Of a stretch of 64,000 nucleotides of DNA, positions 10,020 to 23,379 are shown in pieces. The DNA is taken from assembly GCA_025201375.1 (NCBI GenBank), contig JAIWZP010000049.1, positions 62,001-126,000 of the forward strand, read 5' to 3'. A model generated the notes under the pieces. That model was not told the origin of the DNA, searched no databases, and saw only the letters and a program-made list of their open reading frames with translations. Numbering within the stretch: position 1 is the first letter of the stretch; the number at the start of each line of letters is the position of its first letter. The position numbers and the translations under genes are program-made. This DNA is from Gongronella butleri (Eukaryota; Mucoromycota; Mucoromycetes; Mucorales; Cunninghamellaceae).

Positions 10020-11506
10020 TCAATTGGGCCGGACGAGGGACGTGTAGGTGCCAAAGCCGAGGCTGGAGGTGTCGATGTTTTGCGGCAAGGTATCTGGGTC
10101 GTCCATGTGGAAGGGCTCGTCTTGGGAGTCGTCCATGCCATTTGCCGGTGGCGTGAGGCTATTTGACCATGGCTGGAAGGCGTTTGACGAATTTGATGGC
10201 GACGACGCGGGTGGCCTCGTTGGCACAGGGTCGGGCGGGTCGCTCCAGATGCCATTGGGGCTGCCGCCATTGTAAAACGAGGATGCGCCGGGTGGCAAAA
10301 AGGGCGAAGAGGAGGAAAAAGGCGAAAGCTGCGGCTGGTGGTGATGATGTTGCTGCGACAGGGGCGATGGCGCGGGCGCATGGAAAGAGTAGGAATGGTG
10401 CGACGCGCCGGATGGCGTGGGAATGGGCGGTGCGCGTGAATTTCTTGGGATATTGATGGCGGCCGACGACCCATTTGGCGATGACGATGACGACGGGAGG
10501 CGGAACGACCCATTGGACCAGATATCACTGTCCAGAAGGTACGACGGCGATGCCGACGTGGACATGCGATCCAAATACGACGAATGGGCGCGTGTGTGGT
10601 GCGAAGCCGACGATGCGAGTGAAGGTGGCGGCGCTGGGGGCATAAATGCGTGCGGATCATGCGATGCAACGGACGGCGATGAATGGAAGATCTCGGCAAT
10701 GCTGTGTAATTTGTTCTGCATCGCCAATTGCTGCTGTTGCTGTGTGTCCATGGCCATGCTTATTGGCGCCGACCCGAGACTCGTACTGTAACGTCCAGAA
10801 CGCGGCGGCGGCGACATAAAAGGCGACGACGCTTGTTGTGGCGAACGACCATAATCGTCGCCAAGTACACCATTGGATGGCGAGGCGGAGATATAACCAA
10901 GAGAAGACGGCGACAAGGCGTAAGAAGTCGGAAAACCTTGATTTTGCTGCTGCTGATAAGACGATGCCGCCACGCCGCCTCGCAATTGCCCTTGTTGCTG
11001 CGACATCGGCTGCTGCTGCTGCTGCTGCTGCTGTTGCAACAGACGGCGCAGATCCGACGGCACCATCGTGTGCAAAAGCGCGCATTTCGTCCCAAATTTG
11101 CAATTGCCCTTGAGGAAATACTTGCACACCGTCTCGGTGCTGGGCGCCAGGTTGTGCGAAAACACGCAATTCGCGCCCGCCGTACACGTGCCTTGTTTGA
11201 AGAACTTGCAAGGGACGTGCGACAAGTTGGACGCTGAAAAAAAAACAAGACAAAAATAAGAAAAATGAGTAAAAAAAGAAAAAGAAAAAAAAGCACGCGC
11301 CAGTTAATTTTTTTTTTACCCTTTTGCTGGCTCTTTGTGGGCAGAGGTGGCGACGCCGGGGACGAGGACGACGTCGAGTCTTCGTGATAGTGGCGTCGGT
11401 GCATAGTAAAGGCCGAGGAGGTGCGCGCAGGCGTGCTTTTCGATAGCATGCTCACGTGCAATTTGTCCATACCGTCTATGAGGTCGCTTGGCGAGGGGTC
11501 TACCAT
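10020..11506 (-). CDS. Tandem CCCH zinc-finger protein with glutamine/serine/proline-rich tail, 2 exons
   Basis: Exons (minus strand) 11506-11320 and 11233-10020 join to 466 aa. Two CCCH fingers of C-x7-C-x5-C-x3-H spacing lie at residues 71-89 and 99-117 (Cys71/79/85 His89; Cys99/107/113 His117), the arrangement of makorin-like and fungal Lee1-type proteins. These bind RNA or, in some cases, DNA. The long low-complexity tail has a polyglutamine run encoded by a CTG/CAG microsatellite, histidine patches and S/P/N-rich stretches, typical of a disordered regulatory region. No RING domain is present, so it is not a full makorin. The first ATG (MVDPSPSDLIDGMDKLHVS) lies at the 5' end of an open exon. 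It is likely a post-transcriptional or transcriptional regulator; targets are unknown. Confidence 0.85.
11009..11036. repeat. CTG/CAG trinucleotide run encoding polyglutamine
   Basis: About eight consecutive CTG units on the plus strand encode glutamines on the minus strand just after the second CCCH finger. A length-variable microsatellite candidate. Confidence 0.8.
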
Positions 11507-12161
11507 TATTCTATCGAGGAATGGAAAGGGGACGCAAGATGAGAAGGGTGAAAAAAAAAAGACAGCAAAAGCGAAAAAAAAGTGACGAAACAAGAAAAAA
11601 AAAGTGGACGAAATAAAATAGGGAGGCAATAAAAACCCAAGAACCAACGACGTGCGCAAGAGTGATAAAAAGAGAGTGAGAAAGCCAAGGGGACCGTGAG
11701 TGTGTGTGCGTGTGCGTGAATAAATGTGTGTAAGTGTTGTTTGGCGTGCGTTTGTGTTGTTGTTATTATGTGTGGTGCGTGTGTGAGTCAAAAAAGAAAA
11801 GAGAGGGGGGGGGGAAGAGAACGTGAGTGCAGCGGACTTCAGCGTACCTTTTTTTTTTTTTTTTTGCGCGCCCTTATTCTCAATTTGGACTGATCCAGCG
11901 ATCAATTGTGTGTGAATGAGATTTATTTTATTGCAAAAGAGCTTATGACAAAGGCGAGCAAAAAAAACAAAAAAAACAGAGCGAGACTGAGCACAAAGCT
12001 AGAATGAAGAGCGACTTTTTTTTGGGTCGGGAAGGGAGTGGAGCATACTGCGAAATGGTGAGGGGAAAAGGCGAAAAGGGGGAGAAATGGGATAAAACTA
12101 GGGAGGGAGCGGGAAGGGCAGCAAAGGAGACAATTGAGTGGGATATTTTTTTTTTTTTTGT
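11507..12161. promoter_or_regulatory. Upstream region of the CCCH gene / 3' flank of TRA2
   Basis: Both flanking genes are on the minus strand. The interval holds a GT-rich low-complexity stretch (about 11694-11790), A/G tracts, a T run (about 11849-11864), and on the minus strand AATAAAATAAAT near 11925-11937, a likely polyadenylation signal for TRA2. No gene is supported. Confidence 0.5.
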
Positions 12162-13953
12162 TTAACGAGACCAAGATCGGCTGCGGCTGCGTCTGCGGCG
12201 ACGAGGAGGTGATCGCGAGCGGCTGTATCGACGACGGCGGTCGCTGAAGCGGCGATCGCGCTCACGCTCAGCAGGACGGCGCTCACCCATGTATTCACCA
12301 GGCGTTGGGCTATGCGGACGATGCGTGATCGAGTAGTCGACGCGCACAACATTGCCATCGATTTCCTGGGGAAGAAAAAAAAATGCAAAAAAAGAGGGCG
12401 TCAGCTTCCATTTTACGCGTTTATACGCCATGATTTTTTTTTTTTTTTTTTTACCTGGCCATTCATCTCCGTGCAGGCACGTGTCGCGTCATCTTGAGTC
12501 TCAAACGTGATGAAGCCAAAACCGCGCGAACGGCGCATCTGGAAGAGAAAAAAAAAAGGAAAAAGCTCCGTGTCAGTGGCCGGATTTCTGCGATTGTCGC
12601 GCCCGGGGGAACGATGGGTTTCTTTTTGTTGCCAATTGATGTCTTACGTGATGATCCCACACAATGACGACCTTTTTGAGGGCACCATACTTGCCAAAGA
12701 CCTCCTCCAGGTCGTTTTCGCGCGTGTCTCGGTTCAAACCAAAGACGCCAAGGATCTTGGACACCTCGGGGCGATCACGCGTGCCATGGAGCTCCTTTCT
12801 GCCGCCGCGACGATTGCTAAAAAAAAAACAATTTAAAAAGGGCGCGATGAGATGTCAATGGCACAAAAAAAAAAAAGCAACAAATGGCGATGACGCGCGT
12901 CCATCGAGAGAGGGCGGCTGCACAATGACATCGTTTTGCCTTACCGGCGAGGAGGTGAACGCGAGTAGCGGCGGCGGCGCGGCGAGTCACGACGGTGGCG
13001 ACGACGAGGAGACACACTAATGGAGAGGTGGAGGCAGGAGTTGCATATTTGGTCAGTTTCCAAGGCATCCTTGTAGATGAGCTTGTGATGTGTGGAAGGA
13101 ATTGAAAGGGGCTTGAACACACAAATCCACGCGCAAAACATTCCCACTTGAGCAACACGGATTAGCAAATCACGTCTTCAAATTGTCCTTGTTCTTCTTG
13201 AATGCTTGCGCACCTTTTTTTTTTTTTGTTTGTTTTTGATTTTTTTTTCCCAAGAGAGACAAATGGATGAATACAATGAATGCTAATCGTGTCCCCCTCC
13301 CTCAACGTCAAACGTTCAAAAGCACGACACCAATTCCCTGCCAACATCCCTCAATTCCTTTTTTTTTCTGTTTTTTTTCCTGTTTTTTTTCTTGTTTTTT
13401 TTTCTGGCTTTTTTTTTTTTTTTTTTTTTTTGATGAATTGCCCGTCCCAATTCATACCCACGATGAGAATAGCCCCATCCAATCTGTGCACACAATGATA
13501 AAAAGAGGGAAAAAGAGGAAATTTTGCAATAAAAAAGGGAAATGGATGGCTTTACCTGCGGCTGCGCGAGCGCGAATAGGACGGCGAGCGGCGGCGACGG
13601 CGCACGGGCGACCGGGAGCGCGAACGCGAGCGAGAAAGCGAGCGCGACCGGCGCGGGCTGCGAGATCGGCTACGGCTGACGCTACGGCTCATGGAGCGGC
13701 CACGAGCAGGCGATGGCGAGCGAGAGCGAGAGCGAGAAGGCGACGGAGAACGCGAGCCAGCTTGCATGGGCTCATCACGAGGTGACTGGGGAAAAAAAAA
13801 TAAACAAAAAGGGCATAAGAACAACAAAAAAAAAAAGCAATTTGAAAGGAAAAAAAATAACACGACCACAAACGCGCGGAATTAAAGGTAATGTAAAAAA
13901 AAAAAAGAGGGAAAAAGGCTGCTTACCAGCTCGGGTTCACGATATTCTTCCAT
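12162..13953 (-). CDS. TRA2: Transformer-2-like SR splicing factor, 6 exons
   Basis: Minus-strand exons 13953-13927, 13785-13556, 13016-12945, 12816-12648, 12538-12455 and 12365-12162 join in frame to 261 aa. Order: short acidic N-terminus, an RS-rich domain (about residues 20-109), one RRM (about 131-207) and a second arginine/serine-rich tail. RNP2 is ILGVFGLN and RNP1 is RGFGFITF (about 171-178). The RRM is followed by the RPHSPTPGEYMG linker, which is diagnostic of TRA2 proteins (human TRA2B has RPHTPTPGIYMG). The protein is a nuclear, sequence-specific activator of exon inclusion that binds GAA-rich RNA. Both RS regions on either side of a single RRM is the TRA2 layout. The short first coding exon (9 codons) and many introns would allow autoregulated splicing, known for TRA2 elsewhere but not shown here. 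Confidence 0.93.
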
Positions 13954-14273
13954 GGTCAAAAGGTAACAACGAAAAAGAAAGAGACAAAGAGAAACAAAAA
14001 GGCAAAAAAAGCAAGACAAAATGGGCCCAACCTGGAAAATTTTTCATTTCAAATGCCGCCTGTTTGGCGTCTTCGGCTCCTTTCTGCTTCCTTCTTACCT
14101 TGTTATTTTTTTATATTTTTGCCCCTTGACCCGAGAATCCGTGATTTATCGAAATGTTTCCGTTCTTTTGGGACCATTGAACAAAGAATAATATGTACAA
14201 GACGAGAGGGATTCCTTTAATTATATGCATTGAGTGTGAAAAAGAGAGAGAGAGAGAGAAAGGGAAACAAAGC
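13954..14273. other. Short spacer between TRA2 and eL8 genes
   Basis: Upstream region of TRA2 and 3' flank of the eL8 gene, both on the minus strand. It contains A/G-rich tracts and a (GA)n microsatellite at about 14243-14259. No gene is seen. Confidence 0.5.
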
Positions 14274-15386
14274 TTATTGGCGAGCGGCGACCTCGCGAGC
14301 GGCATCGGCAGCGCGCTTGGCAAGGCGGGCATTGGACTTGGGGCCGTTGATGCCACCACCCCAGGTGCGGCGCGACTCTTCCCACTTGTCGGCAAAGTTG
14401 GACTTGACGGCAGCAATCACGTTGGCCAATTCGGCCTTGTCAGCCTCGTTGACGTCGGTGATGGCAAGAGCCGTGGCGGTCTTCTTGTGGACAAGAGCAC
14501 CGAGGCGGGCCTTGCCCTTGACAATGCAGTAGGGGACGCCCATCTTGCGGCAGAGAGCAGGCAACCAAATGACAAGCTCAATGGGGTCGACATCGTCAGC
14601 AATGACAACCAGTTGCGCCTTTTTGGCCTCAACCAAGGCGGTGATGTGGTTGATACCGTACTTGACGACGACGGGCTTGTCAGTCTTGGCGACTTCCTTC
14701 TTCTCGGCCTTGGCGGCAGCAGCGGCACGGAGACGGTCGCGCTTCTCAGCCTTGGTCTCGGGGCGGTACTTGTGCGCAAGCTTGAAAAGCTGCGTGGCCG
14801 TGTTCTTGTCCAACACCTGGGTGAATTGGTTGACCGCGGGGGGCACCTTCAAGCGCTGGTACAGAATCTTCTTTTGGCGCTGAAGACGCACGTACTTGGG
14901 CCACTTGACAAAGCGAGACAAGTCACGCTTGGGCTGGACATCTTGACCAATGCCAAAGTTCTTGGGCGACGACTCCACAAGGGGGTTGGTGGGACCAGAC
15001 TTTTTCTGCGTCTTCTTGATGGGGTAGGGAGCGGGGGCAACACGCTTGGCACTAGACTTGGAAGCAGGCTGTCATGGAGTTGACAAAAATATTGATCAGA
15101 TTCAAATTTGATATTTCAAAATTCACAATTCTGATGCAATGGTCACTCTAACAGTTGGTCCTCCATAAAGGAAAAGACACAACTCAGCCTTGGATGAGGA
15201 TGCAAAAAAAAGCATCATGGCACAAGTCAAATGGACGCAGAACCGCTTTTTTTTGGGAAAAAAAAGGGCAATGCACCAAGCGACGAGGCCATTCATCCAT
15301 CATTGCCATGGAGGCCCAAGGGGCACACGCATGGTTTGTTGCTAAAGAGTATAGAATGATCAGCTTTGGATGCGTCTACTTACCAT
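14274..15386 (-). CDS. RPL8: Large-subunit ribosomal protein eL8 (L7a / yeast L8), 2 exons
   Basis: Minus-strand exons 15386-15384 (the ATG alone) and 15068-14274 join to 265 aa. The sequence matches eL8 along its length: [65 protein letters not shown], the [18 protein letters not shown] core of the L7Ae/L30e fold, [15 protein letters not shown], and the WGGGI C-terminal segment. It is a structural 60S protein near the exit region that binds 28S/5.8S rRNA. The first coding exon contains only the start codon, with donor GTAAGT directly after ATG, a layout common in ribosomal protein genes. The 315-bp first intron is the longest in the window. A (GA)n tract lies in the 3' flank. Identity is very secure. 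Confidence 0.95.
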
Positions 15387-15914
15387 GGTTATATGGATGG
15401 ATGGATGAAAAAAAGGATGGATGGATGAAAAAGAAAGAGAAAGAAGAAAAAGGGGATCTGGTCTCGCCCTTTCCGATTTTCTCTGTGAGTGACTGTGGCT
15501 TTTTGCTTTTTTTTCGCGACCCGCTTTCTGCATGAATTGAGCAATTGGAGCCTAATTTGAGCAAAATCGCGTCTTTTTTTTCTCCCGGCAAGCTTCTGAT
15601 CCAGTTTTTTGTTGTAATGACGATCATCGTGAAACGGCGGCTCGGATGATCTCCCTAAACGCAAGTCTTGAATCTCGTCTCTGGCCTTTGGCAAGCCATT
15701 TTTCTTATTTTTGTGTCTTTTGCGTGCGATTGCCTGCGCGCCAGAGAGTTGTGGGGTGCATTTCACGTGCCCATTGTTGATCGGCTTGTTGGAGCAGCTT
15801 AAGGAGCAGCATGTGAACTTTAGGGAGTGACATTAAATGTCGTGTTAAAGCACGAAAATGCAAAAGTTGAGACAAATGATTGGAACAAAAAAAGATAAAT
15901 GTAAGGTATGTGTT
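15387..15914. promoter_or_regulatory. eL8 promoter side and 3' flank of the TM7S3/TM198-like gene
   Basis: Holds GGAT repeats (about 15391-15428) immediately upstream of the eL8 start, A/G tracts and otherwise unremarkable sequence. No gene is supported. Confidence 0.5.
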
Positions 15915-17339
15915 TTATTTCTCTTCCTTTTTTGGAACGAGATTGACGCCAAACGTGCGTTCGTGGCGAATACAATTGTAATAGTATTGCCAGCCGCAAG
16001 AACCAAGGAAGAACACGGCAACAAAGGCCATCATGACGAGCACCTTTGTCTGAATCATGTATGCGTTAAAGTGATTGGGATTGGCATCAAAGATGAACAC
16101 CCACGCATTCAAAAAGCCCGTGTGAGCAAAGAAATCGAGGCCAAAAATCACCAAGTACGCGCCAGTAAATGAAGTTGCAGCAATAATGATGTATGTCTCT
16201 AGCAAATACACGAGCAGAGACGCGACCACACCAACGCCAACAATGAAACAGATGTACGCGACTTTCTACTCGGCAAATGGGAGAGAAGGACGCGTCAGAA
16301 CACGGTCTTGTCGCAACTTTTTTTTTAGTTTTTTCTTTTTTTTTTCTTTTTTTTTCTTTTTCCTTACGACCGTGATGACAAGACTAGCCTTCCAAGCAAG
16401 GATCCACACGGCAAAGAAGAAGCCGCCAAGACCGCCAATCAGGTAGATGCTGATAGAGAACATAAAAGCGCAAATCACGGCGCCAACGATGCCCAAGCCG
16501 GCGCACACGCAGCAATACAGAATATCGTTGTTGACATAACCGCCGGCGGGCTCGTTATTGGTCAGGCCAATCCAGACCATCACAGCTAAAGTGTAAATCA
16601 GGTGAATTCGTGTGTCATTTTGCCTCGTTGAAACGCGTGTTTTTACCAAAAAAGACAAAACCAGTCAAAGCAAGCGTGTAGCGGAACGACCGGAAGCCAA
16701 ACACCAAGAAATAAATGCCAATGAGGATGCACACAATGCCGGTCAGGGCCTGGGCTACACTGATGCCATAGCCATAGGTGTCTAAACGAGAAAAAAAAAA
16801 ACGAAAAGGAGCAAAAAAAAAAAAAAATGAGCGGCCATCGCTTCATGAGAGTCTCGTTTCTTACGCCAAAGGTAGCCATCCCAGCATGCTTGATCACAAG
16901 GAGGTTCGGTGGGCGCATTGCCCGGTGCGGTGGTGGTGGAAGTGGCGGTGATGGTCTCCGTGACGGTGATGACGGTGCCATGGCCGCAATTGATCGTTTC
17001 AGTGACGGTCTTCCAGAGCTGTTGGATGTTGGCATTGACACTGACTGCGCCCTGCTTTGCATTGTCATTGCCGCCTTTGCCATTATTGTCGCAGGCTGAT
17101 TGCCAATTGATGTATAAACTGAGTGTTTGCTGCAGATCGCGCGCCGCGAGACGGTGACGAGTTGGTGGGGTCGTGGGCTGTGCATCCGACTCGACCACTG
17201 CCGATGATTTCGTCGGTGTCTGCCGCGCCACGGCCGGCCCACTAGGGCTTGGTAGCACGTATGCATGAATGGCCGGTGTCAATAAAAGAACGGCTAGCAG
17301 CACCCAGATCAATGGCTTTTTAGAGAAGATGAATGCCAT
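15915..17339 (-). CDS. TM7S3/TM198-like multi-pass membrane protein (DUF4203), 4 exons
   Basis: Minus-strand exons 17339-16865, 16781-16647, 16585-16368 and 16265-15915 join to 392 aa. Residues 1-26 look like a signal peptide (hydrophobic WVLLAVLLLTPAIHA, cleavage likely after AIHA). Residues ~27-155 form a Thr/Ser/Pro-containing extracytoplasmic segment. The C-terminal ~230 residues form about seven membrane helices with glycine-rich packing segments (YGYGISVAQALTG, GLGIVGAVICAF, YLIGGLGGFFFAVW) and a late TSFTGAYLVIFGLDFFA helix. This is the TM7S3/TM198-like domain layout seen in many fungal proteins of unknown function. Four cysteines in the luminal part (around residues 105-150) could form disulfides. 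No transport or enzymatic motif is visible. Family assignment is from domain pattern; role unknown. Confidence 0.8.
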
Positions 17340-18331
17340 AGGGTAACGAAACAACTGTAAAAAGAAAATAAAATAAAAAGAGAGGAAAAGAAAGGACGCG
17401 CCGAACGTGCAAAACAATGTGATTTTGCCTCCCTCCCTTCTCTTTTGCTGTATTTTTTTTTTTTTTTTTTTGCCCAAGACACGGATCTAGCACCAATGCA
17501 CAGATAAAAATAGCATAAAGGGGGCCCTCATTAGCCTGACTTATCCGAATGTTTTTTGCCTTGCCTTTCATGTTCATGATTTATCCAAGAAAAGAACGCG
17601 AGCGCGTCAAAAGTGCGGGCGGGACATTGCCTTTTTCGGATATTGTTGTTGGGCCGCGCCGAATGATCCACTGGGCACGCTGGCTCGCTCTCCGTGCCAC
17701 CCGTTGATCGCGCTTTTCATCGGCATGACGCCGCTCAATGGTCGTTTTTCATGTAATTTTTTTTTTAAAAAAAAAAAAAAAAGAAGGAGCGAGGATGGGC
17801 AATACGACAATTGCAAAAGCATTGGCAAAGAGCTGGCAAAAGATGGACGAATGGCTCGCCGTGGGCCTGTGCGACGAGGGTCACGGCTGACTGGCCGAGG
17901 GACTTCCTTTTGCACCCCTTTTTTTTTTTTTGGTGGGCACATTAATCACCCTCAGTCTCTCTCTCGTCGTCTTTCTCGGTTGGCCAAGACCTTGTGACAC
18001 ACTGTGCTGTGCGCCATTGGTACCCCTCCCCCAGCTGATGGCCATTTGAATCATTGCGAGTGAACGCATCATTGCGAGTCACGCGCGTGAGCGCCTGGCT
18101 TCGTGATCGCCGCCCTGTGCCTTGGCCACCAGGTACACCCTTTTGCAAATCACTCACACACTTTCCTGATTTGATCGCTTGTCACCGCAGTATAATTCCA
18201 TGTCAATTCTTGGCATCCTAAGATGACCTGCATCCATGCATCGATGAATCATGAAAACAAGCTTTATTTATGACCTTGCAGCTGGCCGTGTGCCCAAAGA
18301 TGGACATATGCAAGGATCGGCCGAAATCAAC

Positions 18332-18364
<33 letters not shown>

Positions 18365-19087
18365 CAAAGAAAAGAAAAAGATGGGCAAAATGAACGGGCC
18401 GGCCGTGCCCGGATCGCTTTTAACGGCCCTGTCTGTCATTGTTGGTCCAATCTTGTTGGGCTTTGTGCGTCCATGGCCACAGATGGAAACCTCCAATAAA
18501 AAAAAAAAAGAAGAAAAAGAAAAAGAGGCCGTGAACGGAAGGCCAAGGAGCGTAATTTTCGATGCAGGAAGGGGCCGTGTGCACGGGTGATGTCATTATG
18601 TCCTTAAAGGGGGATGAGGGAGAGATGCGATGCTGATCATGGGGGCCCTGATGGGCCTGTCATGACCTTCTTTGCGCTCCATTTTTCATTTTTTTTTTCT
18701 TTGAAAACGACGCCCAGAGGCGCAATTTGAGGGGCTCACCGCAGCAAGGCAAAGGTAGAAAAAGTGGTGCCATGGGGAATATCGGCCATGGAAAAAAAAA
18801 AAAAAGCGTCGTCAAACCGAGCCAATTCATGCAAGCAATGTTTTTTTGGAAAAATAAAAAAAAACAAGAGGGAGAAACTGGCCAGTGACGGGCCAGCCCC
18901 TAGATTGGCATGCGATTTCCGTCGATAATGCGGGTGACCAATCGGATGGTCCAATGCATGGAAAGAAAAAAAAAAAAAGAGACAGACATGCGTAGGATAA
19001 ATGGGCTGGTTCGTCGTTTTTTTTTCCCTTTTTTTTTTCTCTCTCTTCCCCTCTTTTTTTTGTAATTTATACCATTTAGACTACATC
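17340..19087. other. Divergent intergenic region with long A and T runs
   Basis: Separates two divergent genes. It has T or A runs near 17453-17471, 17767-17781 and 18334-18363 (about 29 A). I found no coding sequence I could support. A frame through 18376-18500 reads hydrophobic but depends on the A run and has no gene structure. Confidence 0.5.
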
Positions 19088-19498
19088 ATGCTTGTTCAAC
19101 AAATTGCCAAGAGCTGCTTCAAGCCAAGCGTGGCTTGCCGTCATGCATCGGTAGTTGCGTCGTCATTCCCAAGCAGCAGCGCCTCTTGCGACCAAGCGCC
19201 TGATTTGCCCTACATTGTGACTCCTGGATCGGCCCCTTTGACGACTCCATCCAATAATGCGTTCCACCCATCCTTTATACCCAAAAAGACGCAAGTGCGC
19301 CTCACTCTCGAAGAATTGCGCGAGGTGTTGGACGAGTCCAAGCATGTGCTGCATCATCTGCGACAGGTCGACGCCCTGCACGCCAATGGCACGCCTTTTT
19401 CCGCTGCGGAACTCCAAGAGCAAGTTGAACAGTTGACAAAGGAACAGCTCAAGCTGATGCAGAGCCTTCAGGGTGGAAAAAAGGACGAGGATCAGTGA
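19088..19498 (+). CDS. Small probable mitochondrial protein with C-terminal coiled coil, single exon, 136 aa
   Basis: The frame opens with an ATG in a good context after a T/C-rich tract. The N-terminus MLVQQIAKSCFKPSVACRHA has basic and hydroxylated residues and no acidic residue, as in mitochondrial presequences. Residues ~65-125 are strongly helical with heptad-like leucines (RLTLEELREVLDESKHVLHHL, QLTKEQLKLMQSLQGG), suggesting a coiled coil. The tail is charged (KKDEDQ). I do not recognise the family. An AATAAA lies ~60 bp after the stop. Codon use resembles neighbouring genes. It is probably a real expressed gene; targeting is inferred only from composition. Confidence 0.65.
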   Translation: MLVQQIAKSCFKPSVACRHASVVASSFPSSSASCDQAPDLPYIVTPGSAPLTTPSNNAFHPSFIPKKTQVRLTLEELREVLDESKHVLHHLRQVDALHANGTPFSAAELQEQVEQLTKEQLKLMQSLQGGKKDEDQ

Positions 19499-19559
19499 AA
19501 AACAAACCAACATCATTATAGACATGCCCTCTTTATTAGATTATTTTGCATTTCAACAT

Positions 19560-19565
19560 AATAAA
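19560..19565 (+). promoter_or_regulatory. Polyadenylation signal AATAAA (small mitochondrial-like gene)
   Basis: Exact hexamer about 60 bp after the stop codon. Confidence 0.55.
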
Positions 19566-20208
19566 AGCATCGTTCGCATCCCTATTTTTTTTTTTCGCAA
19601 TCCCACCTCATGTTCCCCTTCCGTCCCATTTGAAAAGGGAAATGGCAAAATGAACGGATGCCGTTGTGCTACGCAGCCCGCGGGCTATTTTTAGACCCAG
19701 AGGTGCTTGACCATGCCAGGCACTGTCAAATGAGGAGCGCAAGGCAATGGGCTTGCTCCTTTGACGACTGGTTTAGTTGGAAAAAATTAACTCCGCGAGT
19801 GACGCATCGTACAAAGATGGCAAAGAGCAGGTTTTCCTCCAAAAAAAAAATGATCCACGCGCGGCGCCCTCATAATTTTTTCGCCAAGGAGAGGCACAGC
19901 GTGCATCGCTTTGCAAAAAAAAAAAAAAAAAAAAAGAGAGACGCCCCAAAAAGCATGTTCAGGATCATGTCGTCATCTGAATTGCATCCCTTTTTTTTGT
20001 ACTTTTTGCCAAGGAGGAATTGGGTTTTGTTTCTGCGGCAAGGGGATGCTACGCTTTTTGCCAAGGCTGTGTGTGAGAGGGTGCCGAAGCCAAAAGTCAA
20101 GGGCGCCGAGCACCCTCGCAACAAAAAAAAAACGAGGTCCATGAGAAAAAAAAGTCCGATATTCTATGGCTGGCGGCGATTGGCTGCACTGTTGTGACCT
20201 TGTTTTCC

Positions 20209-20224
20209 CTATTTAAAATATAAG
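20209..20224 (+). promoter_or_regulatory. TATA-like core promoter element of the actin gene
   Basis: TATTTAAAATATAAGG lies ~95 bp upstream of the actin start codon and is followed by a long C/T-rich tract, the common fungal layout for strongly expressed genes. The rest of the 19566-20315 interval has no supported gene; its open frames are lysine-rich and derive from A runs. Confidence 0.55.
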
Positions 20225-20315
20225 GCAGCTGTAAACTGAACGTGTTCTCTTTTTCTCCCTTTCTTTTCATCATCTTTTTTTTTTCTTTTAGAAAACTCTC
20301 TCTATTTAATTCAAC

Positions 20316-21981
<1,666 letters not shown>

Positions 21982-22172
21982 GCGCAACAGCACCTCCTGC
22001 TATCCCCCCTCTTATCCCTCTCTCTCCCCTTCACCACATCTTATTGCACACGGCCTATATCTTCTTATTGTCTCCCTTTGTGTGTCTCTTTTTCTCTCTC
22101 TCTCTCTCTCCCCAAGGACAACAATGCCGCTTTCGCGCCTCCATTGTTGAAAAAAAAGCCATTTTTTTGATC

Positions 22173-22178
22173 AATAAA
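22173..22178 (+). promoter_or_regulatory. Polyadenylation signal AATAAA (actin)
   Basis: Exact hexamer ~190 bp after the stop, following a (CT)n tract at about 22094-22110. Confidence 0.6.
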
Positions 22179-22699
22179 ATTCGTTGAACATGCCTTTTGC
22201 CTTGTCGAAAAGAAAAAAAAAAAAAAAAAAGGATCAATCGTGCCATTTTTTGTATGCTGTCAACTTGTAAAAGAACGTCAATGGCACGTCGACGAGTTGT
22301 GCAACCCCTTTCCGGGAATCCACAGCTCTCCTTTCCTCCTTGCTCTCCCCTTTTTTTTTCCAACATGTTACATCACGTGCTTGTCGCACGGTCCGAAGAT
22401 TACTAGATCTTTCTGGCATCTTACATCTTGGACGCTGCCCAGTCCGCGCCACGCTCAGGACAAAAGCAAAGCCAACACCACATGATTCCAAGATATTGTA
22501 CCAAGTACCATAACACTAACACGAATAAAATTGGAAATTTCTTTCTTTTTGGTTTTGTGTCATTTTACACGGATGCAATGGCGGCCTGGCGTGCAACACA
22601 CGCTGGTCCTTGCTTGAGAATGCAGTGTTGTCAATCTGCGCCTCATTGGACGCGTTCCTCCGGAAGGAGCATCAACGGCACCTAATGAGCCATGGCCTG

Positions 22700-23310
22700 G
22701 CCCAAAACCAAAATCGAAAAACAGGTCTCCAAAACGCGTCAAACTGTCACGCAGAAAACATCGCATGGGAAAATAAGGGAAAACGCTAAAAAAGCGCGCG
22801 GTCTGCCTGCTCGTTCACGAGCAACGCGCAATTTTGGATTTTTCTTTTGTAGTGAAAACCGCCGAGAGAACGCGCCACAGTGTCGCGTCGACTCGTCCAC
22901 GAGATAGCGACGCGTCAGGGGCATGAATTTGATGAGGGCAACAAGCGCGTACCACGGCTGTAGAGTCTGCTATTGTATATGCAAACTGGCCTAAATTTGG
23001 CCACTTTTTTTTACCTCGTGCTCACGCCGCCGAAATTCGCTTGCTTTTCAAAGGTCACCAGATCCTTCGACGCAGAAAACCGTCCTCTTTCTGATGGGTC
23101 TTGTTTCAAGTCGCTGTAGCTGATCTTTGTCAAGTTACCCTTGAGTCGAAAACAAGATGTCAAACGCATCAACTTCACGTTTTCTGCCAAAATCACGCGA
23201 TTGACCCCTGGGTTTTTATGTCATGTTCGTCGATAAACAAGGCATGTCATCTGGAGTGTGGATGTCACGGCTCTCTGAGGACCTAAAATCCACGGCTTAA
23301 AAAATGCCCA
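22700..23310. repeat. Diverged copy of dispersed repeat family A
   Basis: Landmarks of the 0.7-kb family are in the same order but with many changes: CATCGCATGGGAAAA at 22758, GCGACGCGTCAGGGGCATGAATTTGATG around 22907, TCTTTCTGATGGGTCTTG and CTTGAGTCGAAAACAA around 23090-23155. By-eye alignment only. Confidence 0.45.
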
Positions 23311-23379
23311 CCGACCCCCTTGGCAAATCGATGAAAAATCGCATTTTTCAAAATCGTCACGGCACGACATCAAGATCGC

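Noticed and set aside
14193..15083. 296-codon plus-strand open frame
   Set aside because: It lies exactly antisense to the eL8 exon; an open shadow frame produced by the biased codon use of a highly expressed gene.
18270..18590. Frame with a hydrophobic PGSLLTALSVIVGPILLGF segment
   Set aside because: Opens through a ~29-base A run and ends in another A tract; no splice signals or family match. Probably chance.
19658..20197. 179-codon plus-strand frame upstream of actin
   Set aside because: Lysine runs come from A homopolymers, no domain, and it occupies the actin promoter region.
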